NCBI RefSeq assembly: GCF_001874525.1
Contig: NZ_LKAQ01000004.1
Span: forward strand, 745,531-809,530
DNA: 64,000 nt
Source of the DNA: Pseudodesulfovibrio hydrargyri
Lineage (GTDB): Bacteria > Desulfobacterota > Desulfovibrionia > Desulfovibrionales > Desulfovibrionaceae
Direction of reading: 5' to 3'
A model generated the notes under the pieces. It was given only the letters and a program-made list of their open reading frames with translations, was not told where the DNA came from and made no database searches. How positions within the stretch are numbered: position 1 is the stretch's first letter; every line of letters begins with the position of its first letter. This document shows, piece after piece, positions 45,261 through 54,587 of the stretch. Position numbers and translations under genes: made by a program.

Positions 45261-47966
45261 CTAGATGTCCACCGTGTCCATGTCCAAGGTCATGTCCACC
45301 AGGTCCGGATCGTGGGGGTCGGGCGCGATCTCGAAGCCGAACTTTTTGGACAGTCCCTGCATGGCCTTGTTCTCAAGCATGGTCTGGCCGACGAGCAGCC
45401 TGGTGCCGCGCTCCTTGGTGTACTGGATGCCCTTGTGGAAGAGCATGGAGCCCAACCCCTCGCCCTTCATGTCCGAGCGGACCACGATGGCGAACTCGGC
45501 CTCGGAGTTGTCCGGCTTGGTGTTGGTACGCATGACGCCCAGCGTCTCGGGTTCGCCGCGCTCGGTCAGGGCCGTGGCGATGAAGGCCATCTCCCGATCA
45601 TAGTCGATCTGGGTGAAGCGGGCGATGTCCTTGTGGTCGAACTCGCGCTGGACCACGCCGAAGAAGCGCAGGCGCAGGTCCTCGTCGGACAGGCTGGCCA
45701 GGAACACGCGGTGGGTGTCCTCGTCCTCGGGCCGGATGGGCCGCAGGGTGATCTGCCGCCCGCTCTTGAGGGTGACGCACTCCTCCAGCTCGCGGGGATA
45801 GGGCCGGATGGCCAGCCGGGACTCGCCCGCGCCGTCAAAGGGCGCGATGTCGATCTTGGCGTCCAGGGCGAGCACGCCCTCGGAGTCGGCGTAGAGCGGA
45901 TTGATGTCGATGGCCGTGATCTGGGGCACGTCCACGATGAGCTGGGATATCTGGATGATGGTCAGGCAGATGTCGTCGATGTCCGCCGGGAGATGTGACG
46001 GGGTGCCCTTGAGCAGGGTGCTGATGCGCGTGCGCGAGACCAGCTCCCGGGCCAGGGACATGGACAGGGGCGGCAGGGTCAGGGCCTGGTCCTGGATCAT
46101 CTCGCGGGCCATGCCGCCGTGGCCGAACTGGAGCACCGGGCCGAAGATGCCGTCCAGGTGGGCGGACACGGACAGTTCGTGCGCGCCGGGCCTGCGGCCC
46201 ATCTTCTGGACCGTGAATCCCTCGATGTAGGCGTCGGGCCGCTCGCGGGTGCAGCGGGCCAGGATGGAGGCCGCGCCCTCCCAGACGCGCTCGGGCGTCT
46301 CCAGGTCCAGGAGCACGCCGCCCACGTCGTAGGGCTGGGGAATCTGCGGGCTGCGCAGCTTCAGGGCCACGGGATAGCCGAGCTCGTCGGCCGCGATGAC
46401 CGCCTCCTTGGCGGACACGGCGATGCGCGTCTCGACCACGGGGATGCCGTAGGCGGCCAGGATGTCCTTGGCCTCGGGCTCGGTCAGGGACTCGCGCCCG
46501 GTCTCGAGCGCCCGGCGGACGATCCGGCGCGCCCCGGCGGTGTCCGGGAAAAAGTCCGTGGGCAGGGAATCCGGGGTCTCGATGAGCATCTCCTGGTTGT
46601 GCAGGTACTCGGCCATGTACAGGAAGGCCTGGACCGCCTGGGACGGGGTCTCGTAAGTGGGGATGCCCGCGTTGCGGAAGACCTCGCGGGCCTGCCCGGC
46701 CTGGCCCGAGCCGAGCCAGGCGGTCAGGACCATGCGCCGGACCCGTTTCAGGGAGTCGCGGATGGCCTCGGCCACCTCCACGTCGGGCTGGGCGGTCCAG
46801 GGCACGTGCATGGCCAGGATGCCGTTGGAATTCTTGTCCTTGATGAGCAGCTTGAGGACCTCGGAATAGGCCTTGCCGTCGGCGTTGAACGGAATGTCCA
46901 CCGGGTTGGCCCGCGACCAGTTGCTCGCGCCGAGCACCGCGTCGATGCCCTTGACGGTCTCCTCGGACAGGGGGGCCATCTCGCCGCCGCCGACCAGCAA
47001 CCGGTCGGCGGCCAGGATGCCCGCGCTGGTCCCGTTGGTCAGGATGGCCAGCTTGCGGCCGAAGACCTGGCGCGGCGCGGACAGGGTCTGGGCCGCGTCG
47101 AACAGCCCGTCGATGTCCTCGACCCGGAGCATGCCCGCCCGGCGGAAGGCCACGTCGTAGATTTCGTCCGAATAGCGGGCCTCGCCGGTTTCGCGCTGCT
47201 TGAGCTCGGCGAACACGGTGTCCAGGGCCTGGCCCGGACGGATGACCAGCACCGGCTTGTTGCGCGAGGCGGCCCTGGCCGCGGACATGAACTCGCGGGC
47301 GTCGCGGATGGACTCCACGTAGAGCATGATGGACCGGGTCAGCGGGTCGGAACCGAGGTAGTCGAGGATGTCGGCGAAGGTCACGTCGATGCGGCTGCCC
47401 AGGGCGACCATGTGCGAGAAACCCACGCCCTTGTCGATGGCCCAGTCCAGGACCGTGGCGAACAGGGAGTCGGACTGGGAGATGAAGGCCACTTTTCCCG
47501 GCTCCACCCTGGCGTGGGCCAGGGAGGCGTTCAGGTTCATGGACGGGACCATGAGCCCCAGGGACTTGGGCCCGAGGATGCGGATCTCGGGGGGCTGGGC
47601 GATGGACAGGATGGTCGATTTGATGTCCTGGCTCTCGTCGTAGGACATGGACGCGAACCCCGCGCCCATGAGCACGGCCGCGCGCGTGCCCCGCTCCTTC
47701 AGGGAGTGGATGACTTCCGGGACCTCGTCGAGCGGCGAGCAGACCACGGCCAGGTCCGGGGTCTTGGGCAGATGCCTGACCGAGGGGTGGGTCAGCACCC
47801 CGGCAATGGCCTCGGCCTGGGACGACACCGGCATGACCGGCCCCAGGAACCCGCCGGCCATGATGTTGCGCATGACGATGTTGCCCGCGTTGCGGGGGTC
47901 GTTGGTGGCGCCGATGACCGCCACGGACTTGGGCTTGAAGAGGTATTCGAGATTGGTGACGCTCAT
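45261..47966 (-). CDS. Pat-like protein acetyltransferase: inactive ADP-forming acyl-CoA synthetase fused to GNAT
   Basis: A 901-residue protein. Residues 1-470 form the CoA-binding and ligase parts of NDP-forming acetyl-CoA synthetase (VAVIGATNDPRNAGN, FISQSDSLFATVLDWA). Residues 490-700 are an ATP-grasp domain. The C-terminal 170 residues are a GNAT domain (IRPEDEDTHRVF, MKGEGLGSMLFHKGIQY). Where active ADP-forming enzymes have SHTGSLAGSDE with the phosphorylated His, this protein reads RETGEARYSDE, so the ligase is probably dead and the protein is a lysine acetyltransferase of Pat/PatZ type. The start at 47966 has AAGGAG. Confidence 0.85.
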   Translation of the reverse strand: MSVTNLEYLFKPKSVAVIGATNDPRNAGNIVMRNIMAGGFLGPVMPVSSQAEAIAGVLTHPSVRHLPKTPDLAVVCSPLDEVPEVIHSLKERGTRAAVLMGAGFASMSYDESQDIKSTILSIAQPPEIRILGPKSLGLMVPSMNLNASLAHARVEPGKVAFISQSDSLFATVLDWAIDKGVGFSHMVALGSRIDVTFADILDYLGSDPLTRSIMLYVESIRDAREFMSAARAASRNKPVLVIRPGQALDTVFAELKQRETGEARYSDEIYDVAFRRAGMLRVEDIDGLFDAAQTLSAPRQVFGRKLAILTNGTSAGILAADRLLVGGGEMAPLSEETVKGIDAVLGASNWSRANPVDIPFNADGKAYSEVLKLLIKDKNSNGILAMHVPWTAQPDVEVAEAIRDSLKRVRRMVLTAWLGSGQAGQAREVFRNAGIPTYETPSQAVQAFLYMAEYLHNQEMLIETPDSLPTDFFPDTAGARRIVRRALETGRESLTEPEAKDILAAYGIPVVETRIAVSAKEAVIAADELGYPVALKLRSPQIPQPYDVGGVLLDLETPERVWEGAASILARCTRERPDAYIEGFTVQKMGRRPGAHELSVSAHLDGIFGPVLQFGHGGMAREMIQDQALTLPPLSMSLARELVSRTRISTLLKGTPSHLPADIDDICLTIIQISQLIVDVPQITAIDINPLYADSEGVLALDAKIDIAPFDGAGESRLAIRPYPRELEECVTLKSGRQITLRPIRPEDEDTHRVFLASLSDEDLRLRFFGVVQREFDHKDIARFTQIDYDREMAFIATALTERGEPETLGVMRTNTKPDNSEAEFAIVVRSDMKGEGLGSMLFHKGIQYTKERGTRLLVGQTMLENKAMQGLSKKFGFEIAPDPHDPDLVDMTLDMDTVDI

Positions 47967-48132
47967 GTGGCTCCTTGGCGTGTCGCGACAGGACGGTTCA
48001 GGCGGAGGATAGCGTCTTTTACCGCCACGAGGCAACCGCAGAATGGGCTCGCCCGGCGTCCGGCCGGACACGCCGCCGGGCGGGGCGCACAAGGCGCGTT
48101 TCCATATTTATATAAAAATCCATATACAAACC

Positions 48133-48159
48133 TAAAGTTTTCTATTCGCAATCCGATAA
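48133..48159 (+). promoter_or_regulatory. Sigma-28 (FliA) promoter of the first FlxA-like gene
   Basis: TAAAGTTT at 48133-48140, exactly 11 bases, then TCCGATAA at 48152-48159: a near-perfect match to TAAAGTTT-N11-GCCGATAA. The start codon is 47 nt downstream. Confidence 0.85.
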
Positions 48160-48205
48160 GCTGACCAGGGGAAGGTCCATAGTACGCAACAAAGGAGTGC
48201 GGACC

Positions 48206-48706
48206 ATGGCGATCGAATCATTGATGCAGCAGGCCGGCACGTTCGTGGACACGCTGACCATAAAGCCTGCGGCCACGGACAAGACCGCGTCCGAAACAGC
48301 CCGGGAGGCGCGGATTCCCGAGCAGAGCGACACCGTGACCATCTCCGAGGAGGGGCGCGCCCTGGCCGCCGCCGAAGAGTCCGGTGATTCCGCGAAGTCC
48401 GACGGCTCCAAGGTGGGGATCGACTCCCTGGAGCCCGAGGAAGACCAGGAAGAGAGCGAAATCGACCGGATCATCCGCATGCTCAAGGAGCAGATCCAAC
48501 GCATCGAGGAAGAGATCAAGGCCCTGGAAGAGTCGGACATGCCCGAAAAGCTGAAACGGACCATGATCCAGGACAAGCAGGTCATGCTCATGGAACTGAA
48601 CGACCAGCTCACCGAGGCCCTGGAAAAGAAGATGAAGAATATCGGCGGGGCCGTGGGCGGCGGCACCCGGGCCGAGGGCTTCGGCGGCTCGGCCGCGTCC
48701 TTTTGA
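48206..48706 (+). CDS. FlxA-like coiled-coil protein, copy 1 (flagellar regulon)
   Basis: A 166-residue soluble protein. The N-terminus (MAIESLMQQAGTFVDTLTIK) is followed by a disordered acidic part with DTVTISEEGRALAAAE. A coiled coil (about residues 93-150) comes next, and a glycine-rich tail ends in SASF-type residues. FlxA of E. coli is also a small coiled-coil protein under sigma-28. The near-perfect FliA promoter and AAGGAG site support real expression with late flagellar genes. It has a tandem paralogue 122 nt downstream. Confidence 0.8.
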   Translation: MAIESLMQQAGTFVDTLTIKPAATDKTASETAREARIPEQSDTVTISEEGRALAAAEESGDSAKSDGSKVGIDSLEPEEDQEESEIDRIIRMLKEQIQRIEEEIKALEESDMPEKLKRTMIQDKQVMLMELNDQLTEALEKKMKNIGGAVGGGTRAEGFGGSAASF

Positions 48707-48755
48707 CGAACGGCCCGGTTCCCTGCCGGGACCGACGCCGGTTTGTTTGCGAACA

Positions 48756-48782
48756 TAAAGTTTTCTCTGCACGGCCCGATAA
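48756..48782 (+). promoter_or_regulatory. Sigma-28 (FliA) promoter of the second FlxA-like gene
   Basis: TAAAGTTT at 48756-48763, 11 bases, then CCCGATAA at 48775-48782. The leader and spacing to the start codon parallel the first copy, so the duplication included the promoter. Confidence 0.85.
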
Positions 48783-48827
48783 GCCGGGTGAGGGGATGCC
48801 CATGTCAGCCACAAAGGAGTGCGAACC

Positions 48828-49283
48828 ATGGCTATCGAATCATTGATGCAGCAGGCGGGGGCCTTCGTGGACGCGCTGACCGTCAAACCGGCGGCCACGG
48901 ACAAGACCGGAAACGAAACGGCACAGCAGCTCCGCGTTCCCGAGCAGGGCGATACCGTGACCATCTCCGAGGAGGGGCGCGCCCTGGTCGCCATGGAAAA
49001 GCCCGGCGACTCCCATGAGCTCGACCAGGAAAAGGACATGGACCAGACCATCGACACCCTCAAGAAGCGCATCGAAAAGCTGGAGGAGGAGATCAAGGCC
49101 ATCGAGGACGGCGATCTCCCTGAGGACCGCAAGCAGGTGCAGCTTCAGGAAAAGCAGGCCATGCTCATGGACCTGCGCGACCAGCTGCTCAAGGCCGAGC
49201 AGAGCAAGCTCAAGGTCAGCGGCATGGCCGACGGCGGCGGCACGCGCGCCAACGGCTTCGGCAACTCGGTCGAGAACTTCTGA
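48828..49283 (+). CDS. FlxA-like coiled-coil protein, copy 2
   Basis: A 151-residue paralogue of the preceding gene; the first 30 residues and the DTVTISEEGRAL segment are nearly identical. The coiled coil (about 68-130) is diverged, with an insertion/deletion before it, and the C-terminus is again GGGTRANGFG-rich. It has its own FliA promoter and ribosome site. Probably a cytosolic helper of late flagellar or chemotaxis functions; the exact role is unknown even for E. coli FlxA. Confidence 0.8.
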   Translation: MAIESLMQQAGAFVDALTVKPAATDKTGNETAQQLRVPEQGDTVTISEEGRALVAMEKPGDSHELDQEKDMDQTIDTLKKRIEKLEEEIKAIEDGDLPEDRKQVQLQEKQAMLMDLRDQLLKAEQSKLKVSGMADGGGTRANGFGNSVENF

Positions 49284-49378
49284 TCCCGGCCCAGGGCGGT
49301 CCGGCACCCCGCCCGCACCGCACCGGGCCCTTCCCGGCCCCTTCCTTCCCCGCCCCTTCCGGGCGGAGAATATACCCC

Positions 49379-49406
49379 TTGACGCCCTTTTTTCCCGTCG
49401 TATATT
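49379..49406 (+). promoter_or_regulatory. Candidate sigma-70 promoter of the repeat-rich protein
   Basis: TTGACG at 49379-49384, a 16-base spacer and TATATT at 49401-49406, 76 nt before the ATG at 49482. Confidence 0.5.
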
Positions 49407-49481
49407 GTAGATATACGCCAGAAGGCCCCTTTGCGGGCGCATGCGGACCAGGGAAGGCCCGCTCGGCGGGGAGAAAATCCC

Positions 49482-51317
49482 ATGTCCATGGGAGTTACAG
49501 ATTTCATCGTGGCAGGGCCTCCGGGCCAGGTCACCGCAGGTCCGGCAGGCTCGTTCCAGGCCAGTCCGCCCGGACAGGTATCCATTGGCGAACCCGGGCA
49601 CGTGCCCATCGACGCCACGCCCGCACGCGTGCCCATCGACACGTCCATGGCCCGAATCCCCTACTCCGCGGCGGCGGGCGGCGGGCTCGCCTCGGCCTTT
49701 GCCGGGGCGGCGGGCGGCGGGCTGAGCGCGGGCATGTCCTCCTCGCACATCGGCGGGGGTGGCGGAGGCGGCTCCGTGGGCAGCGCCACGGGTATCGGCA
49801 GCACCGGACAATCCGGCTCCGGCAACGCCATCGGCCAGGGCACCTCGGGCGGGTTCTCTGTCTCGGGCGGGGCCAACGTGCCCATCTCCACCGAGGCGGG
49901 CAAGCCGAACATCTCCCCGGCCACGGGCGGCACCTCCGGGCAGTCCGGACCGGGCAACCCCATCAGCCAGGGCACGTCCGGCGGATTCGCGGTCTCGGGC
50001 GGAGCCAACGTGCCCATCTCCACCGAGGGCGGCCGCACCAACGCGTCCCCGGCCACGGGCGGCAACCCCAGCGGCCCGGTGGGCGGCAACCCCATCGAGC
50101 ACCCCGGCTCGCCCCCGACCCTGGCCACGGGCAACGTGACCATCACCCCGGCTCTGGGCGTCCAGCCCATCTCGCCCGCGGGCAGCGTGCACATCACACC
50201 CCAGATCGGCTTCTCCATGCCCACCCTGACCGGGTTCGTGCCCATCACCCCGGGCGGGACCATCATGGCCTTCCGCTTGACCAACCCGCACGGCATGTTC
50301 TTCGGCCACACCCAGCACTGGCCCAACGACGTTTTCCACCACTCGCGCCACTCCTCGCCCTACGAGCACCCCACCGTGCCCATGGCCCCGTGGGTGCCTA
50401 CCTCGGACGGCTACGAGGAGCCCTTTACCCCGCCCAAGGCCGAATTCGACCAGGACATGGGCCGAGGCGCGCCCATCGACATGCGCTCCGAATACTCCCT
50501 GAACATCGATCAGACCCAGGACATCGAACAGAACCGCCAGGTGACCGAGAACAAGACCATTGACCAGGTCCTGGACCAGTCCATGAACCAGTCCATCGAG
50601 CGCAACGACCGGTCCCTGACCCAGAACGAGTTCGACAACTCCTCCCACCGCAACCTGGACCTGTCCACCAACCAAACCACCGAGAACACCGAAAAGGTCA
50701 CCCAGAATTTCAACAACGACAACCAGTTCTCCAACGTGACCAACGTCAGCAACGAACAGGACAACTCGCGCAGCTTCACCAACCGGGAAAACCACGAAAC
50801 CACCCTGGCCACAGAAAACACCGACGTGCGCAACGTGGACGCCAGCCAGAGCACCACCGAAAACCACATCGTGGAACGGACCGAGCAGGACAACTCCCGA
50901 ACCGAGGTGGTCACCGAACTCAACTCCTCCCTGGCCTACAACGACACCCACGTGAACGAGATCGACAACTCGCGCCGCGAAGAGACCACCACGGCCTACA
51001 ACTTCACCGACCAGGACAACTCCCAGACCACCTACGTCAACGACAACGACACCGTGCTCGAGGAAAACCGCGACGTGACCATGGCCTTCCCCGAAACCCG
51101 AATCCTCGAAGCCGACAACTCCAGCAGTTTCAGCCAGATCAACAACTTCGAGAACGTGGACCGCAGCGTCTCGGAAATCAATCACGTCGACGCCAGCCAG
51201 TCCCACTTCACCACCACCGAAGACCCCACCTACGTGTTCGACAACTCGTCGCGAACCTTCCTCAACTTCGCCGCCCCCGAACGCGCCGGCGGCGCCATCG
51301 TGGTCGGCAACGCCTAG
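49482..51317 (+). CDS. Large low-complexity, repeat-containing protein of unknown function
   Basis: A 611-residue protein without cysteine-rich, catalytic or membrane motifs. Residues 1-280 are Gly/Pro/Ser/Thr rich, with short beta-like repeats (VPIDxxxARVPID, ITPxxGxxPISPAG) and a 44-residue unit in tandem (period 132 nt, 49821-50084, GQGTSGGF then SGGANVPISTE). Residues 345-600 are rich in Asn, Gln, Thr, Asp and Glu with seven DNS motifs about every 15-45 residues. There is no signal peptide. The look is of a fibre, adhesin or scaffold. It sits between the flagellar-regulon genes and phage-like genes; a tail-fibre or surface role is only a guess. Confidence 0.7.
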   Translation: MSMGVTDFIVAGPPGQVTAGPAGSFQASPPGQVSIGEPGHVPIDATPARVPIDTSMARIPYSAAAGGGLASAFAGAAGGGLSAGMSSSHIGGGGGGGSVGSATGIGSTGQSGSGNAIGQGTSGGFSVSGGANVPISTEAGKPNISPATGGTSGQSGPGNPISQGTSGGFAVSGGANVPISTEGGRTNASPATGGNPSGPVGGNPIEHPGSPPTLATGNVTITPALGVQPISPAGSVHITPQIGFSMPTLTGFVPITPGGTIMAFRLTNPHGMFFGHTQHWPNDVFHHSRHSSPYEHPTVPMAPWVPTSDGYEEPFTPPKAEFDQDMGRGAPIDMRSEYSLNIDQTQDIEQNRQVTENKTIDQVLDQSMNQSIERNDRSLTQNEFDNSSHRNLDLSTNQTTENTEKVTQNFNNDNQFSNVTNVSNEQDNSRSFTNRENHETTLATENTDVRNVDASQSTTENHIVERTEQDNSRTEVVTELNSSLAYNDTHVNEIDNSRREETTTAYNFTDQDNSQTTYVNDNDTVLEENRDVTMAFPETRILEADNSSSFSQINNFENVDRSVSEINHVDASQSHFTTTEDPTYVFDNSSRTFLNFAAPERAGGAIVVGNA

Positions 51318-51365
51318 GGGGGTACGCTTGGCGCTACGGCATCTTGGTGCGGATTCATGCGTTCT

Positions 51366-51758
51366 TCAGTCTAAACTTGCGTCAAAACTCATGAACGCGG
51401 CCTCATTGCGTTTCACCTCCTTCTGATAAGGAAACTCTCCGGTGGGTATGCCCTGCCATATGACGCCGTGAAACCTTCGCGCAAATTCTAGCGGGACGAT
51501 TTTGCTCCACCCGCCGATTCCCTTGTCAGCGGGACGCAAGCAGCCGCCGCAAAAAAACGAGCCTTTTGGCGGACGCCTGGCGATCCGGCCTTGCCCCGAG
51601 AACTTTGCTTGCACTGTTGTCACCGCGGTCGACGACAAGAGGTATAGCGGCTTCGCCCTCGAAACCGTCCCTATTAAAAATGCCGCTCGGCCATCCAACA
51701 AAGTAGACTCATAAATGAAACCGGCCATGAGTACATAAGCACTTGTCAAAAATACCAT
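51366..51758 (-). pseudogene. Possible degenerate or hypothetical reading frame
   Basis: The only frame of any length in the 51318-51839 gap. It would give 130 residues with a plausible-looking C-terminal part (ARRFHGVIWQGIPTGEFPYQ) but no ribosome site and no recognised family. GC content is lower than in the surroundings. It may be a relic of an exchanged gene; I would not rely on it. Confidence 0.2.
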
Positions 51759-51839
51759 TGATTTTATATTGACGCGGAGTGGCCGTGGTTGCGACTCGCA
51801 ATCCGCACTCCACCATTTTTTTATTTAGGGAAGTGTTCA

Positions 51840-53666
51840 GTGACAATAGCAAAGATTGAAAGGCACGGCACCATCACGGCTATTCTTGCCTATATATTTC
51901 TCCTTGCCGTTCAATACTACCAGCTCCTGAACCAGGATTTCATTCTTTTGGATGACCCGTCCTTCATTATCAACAACCCGCACATTCAAAATGGGCTGAC
52001 TCTGGAGGGAATCAAATGGGCATTTTCAACGAACTATTTTGATTTTTGGCACCCGTTCGTCTGGCTGTCCTACATGATGGACATAAGCCTTTTCGGTTTT
52101 TCCGTGACGACATTCAAATTGATCAACGCCGCCCTCCATTTTTGCTCCTGTCTTATGCTCTTCGGGCTCTTGCGCAAGGGCACGGACGCTTTCTGGCCGA
52201 GCCTCGTTGCCGGGGCGCTGTTGTTGACGCATCCGATTCACGTTGAATCCGTGGCCTGGTGTACCGAAAGAAAGGATGTTCTTTTCCTGTTTTTCGGGAT
52301 GGCATCCCTGTACGTTTATTTTTACTACGCGGCGAACAGAAAAATCACTGCCTATGTAATGTCCCTTTCATTGTTTGCCTGTGGCCTGATGGCGAAAACC
52401 ACCTTGTCGGTTCTCCCGGCCCTCATGCTGCTGCTGGACTTCTGGCCCCTTGGACGCATTGATCCGGCTGCTTTGCGGAGCAGGGGAACCCGACTGCGGA
52501 TGCTGCGGGATATCGGTCTGGTTGTCCTTGAAAAGGTTCCCTTTCTGGTCCTGGCGGTATTGACGGCCGTCATCGTCAAACTGAGTTCGGTCTCGTATGC
52601 CCTGGACGGGGTGTACATAGGGGCCAATCAACATTGGATCGCCAATTGGCTGTTTTCCTATGTCTTGTACGTCTGGAAGATTTTCATACCGGCCGGCTTG
52701 TCCATATTCCACCCCCTGCTCGACCTCGATCCGACCGTCATGGCCGTCAGCGGGCTCGCCCTGCTTGTCGCGGGCAGCGCCTCGGCCTTGCTTGCGTCGG
52801 TCAAAACCCCCTCCGTCGCCGTGGGTTGGTTCTGGTTTGTGCTCGGCCTTGTCCCGGCCGCCGGGGTCTATACGGCGGCCGGATTGCAGGCGAGCATGTT
52901 TGAGCGGTACGCGTATCTACCAGCTGTCGGCCTGTATATAGCCGTCGCCTTTGGCCTGTGGAGCCTTCTCGCCAAACGCCACGGCCAAACCGCGTTCCTC
53001 TGCGTTGCGGGAAGCGTCTTGCTTGTGTTTTCGTTTCTGTCCTGGAGGCAGGTGGGTTATTGGAAGAACTCCGAGACGCTATTTGCCCATGCCCTGGAGC
53101 AAGATGAGAACAATTGGCTCGCCCTGGACAAGCTCGGGTATATCGCAAGGGAAGAGGGCCGTATTTCCGAGTCCATACGGCTGTACGGAAGGGCCCTCGC
53201 GATCCAGCCCGGGGCGACCGACATTGTCAGTCGTCTTGCCCTGACGCTGTTCAGAAGCGGGGATTGGGACGGAGTCCGAGCGCTTTATCGGGACTATCTG
53301 GAGCGGTACCCCCAGAGCGTTATCTTATACAACGACTATGGTTCCATCCTGATGGACATGGGAGAACCGGAGGAAGCGTTGGCGTTGTTCAAGAAGGCGC
53401 TTTCAATGGGGTATCAGACCGCAATCGTCCACCACAACACGGCCGCCTGCTATTACAAGATGGGCGACATGAAAAAGGCCCTCGAGCATAGCAGGCAAGC
53501 CAATGAACTGGAGCCGAACAACCCCCAATACATGTACGCGGAAGCCGTCGCCCATGCCAATTTGGGGCAGATGAACGAAGCCAAGTCGATTCTGTTCGGT
53601 ATCCTGTTGATTGATCCGGGGAACGAGCACGCGAGGCAAGCCCTCAGCGCGATGGGCGCATTGTAG
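51840..53666 (+). CDS. TMTC-like membrane protein with C-terminal TPR repeats
   Basis: A 608-residue protein starting at GTG. Ten or eleven membrane helices fill residues 10-415. They include the acidic first loop (QDFILLDDPSFIINN) and the LLTHPIHVESVAWCTERKD loop typical of TMTC/PMT-C-like glycosyltransferase-fold proteins. The last 190 residues are about five TPR units (AIQPGATDIVSRLALTLFRS, LYNDYGSILMDMGEPEEALA). It probably transfers mannose or a similar sugar from a lipid donor to exported proteins. Base composition is less GC-rich than its neighbours, hinting at transfer. Confidence 0.82.
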   Translation: MTIAKIERHGTITAILAYIFLLAVQYYQLLNQDFILLDDPSFIINNPHIQNGLTLEGIKWAFSTNYFDFWHPFVWLSYMMDISLFGFSVTTFKLINAALHFCSCLMLFGLLRKGTDAFWPSLVAGALLLTHPIHVESVAWCTERKDVLFLFFGMASLYVYFYYAANRKITAYVMSLSLFACGLMAKTTLSVLPALMLLLDFWPLGRIDPAALRSRGTRLRMLRDIGLVVLEKVPFLVLAVLTAVIVKLSSVSYALDGVYIGANQHWIANWLFSYVLYVWKIFIPAGLSIFHPLLDLDPTVMAVSGLALLVAGSASALLASVKTPSVAVGWFWFVLGLVPAAGVYTAAGLQASMFERYAYLPAVGLYIAVAFGLWSLLAKRHGQTAFLCVAGSVLLVFSFLSWRQVGYWKNSETLFAHALEQDENNWLALDKLGYIAREEGRISESIRLYGRALAIQPGATDIVSRLALTLFRSGDWDGVRALYRDYLERYPQSVILYNDYGSILMDMGEPEEALALFKKALSMGYQTAIVHHNTAACYYKMGDMKKALEHSRQANELEPNNPQYMYAEAVAHANLGQMNEAKSILFGILLIDPGNEHARQALSAMGAL

Positions 53667-54103
53667 CCGTTTCAAGGCCGAGGCGTCAGGGCGAGGCATA
53701 TTTCGGGAATTGTTTCTCCTGAGAACGCTCCTGCCGTCAGCGCCTGTCTCCAAGTCGATCCATTTTGCTCCTGGCCCCATCCGGTGTGGGCAGGCTATTG
53801 GTCGCGCGGTGCCAGCGGGCGTGATTTTCTCAGATTATGGCGATGCAGGAAGGTCTCCACGGAGCACCACAGGACGCCGATGCCGTATCCGCAGGAGCGC
53901 AGGAAGCTGATTGAAGAGGACGGTTTTCGCTCTTGCCATACAGAGTTCGCGGTGTGACCAACGCTCCGCTGGAACAAGGCGTGCGGCGTATTGCAAGTTC
54001 CATTTACGCATGGTTGCGTGGCTCCCCTGGTGCCTAAGAAGGGCCTATCACACCGTTAACATCTGCCTGGATCGAAAAACTCCTCGCCACCCCGCTTCCG
54101 CAC

Positions 54104-54210
54104 CCTCGCCGCAGGCGACCCAAAAAGTTTGGGAGGGGGTCCCGGGGGAACCCTTTTCTCAAAGGGTTCCCCCTGGCGGAGTCGGGGGCGGCGCCCCAGC
54201 CGCCGGAGGC
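54104..54210 (+). repeat. R2 repeat copy 7
   Basis: Head GCCGCAGGCGACCCAAAAAGTTTGGGA, stem GGGGGAACCCTTT / AAAGGGTTCCCCC, tail GCCGCCGGAGGCA. It ends 14 nt before the stop of the small gene at 54225. The preceding 53667-54103 gap is noisy, with short broken frames and no gene I can support. Confidence 0.7.
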
Positions 54211-54224
54211 ATTCCCTCCTCTCC

Positions 54225-54587
54225 CTAATCCACGGCCAGACACGCGGTCTGGAAGACGCACATCTCGCCGAAACCATAGAGCCGGGCGAAGCGGAAGAGC
54301 TTTGCGTCGAACCGGCCCTGGTCGTTGGCGCGGACGCCCATGATTTTGGGCAGGCCGAGCCGGCGGGCCTCGCCTTTGAGCCATTCGAGGTCGCGGGCCA
54401 GGGTACGCCGGGTCCTGGGCCCCCAGCGGGTCACGGTGATGTGCAGTTCGAGGTATTCCGGGCGCTCGGCGATGGCGCAGGCGGCGTAGGGGCCTTGGTC
54501 GTCGGCGAGTTCGAGCCAGCGGTAGGGGCCGTTTTGCGGGAAGTTGGCCAGGCGGTCGGGCCGGTGGTTGGTTTCAGTCACGGGCAT
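54225..54587 (-). CDS. Small phage-type protein with GNAT-like features, partner of terminase
   Basis: A 120-residue protein. YRWLELADDQGPYAACAIAE, then EYLELHITVTRWGPRTRR and LEWLKGEARRLGLPKIMGV, look like the beta-alpha pattern of a truncated GNAT fold. It starts inside the 3' end of the terminase gene (overlap 14 bases) with GGAGG upstream, so translation is coupled. Similar small proteins occur near podovirus terminases and tail genes. The function is unknown. Confidence 0.6.
   Translation of the reverse strand: MPVTETNHRPDRLANFPQNGPYRWLELADDQGPYAACAIAERPEYLELHITVTRWGPRTRRTLARDLEWLKGEARRLGLPKIMGVRANDQGRFDAKLFRFARLYGFGEMCVFQTACLAVD

Noticed and set aside
53795..53977. Short frames in the 53667-54103 gap as a transposase relic
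   Set aside because: No transposase motif could be read in any frame and no terminal inverted repeats were found.
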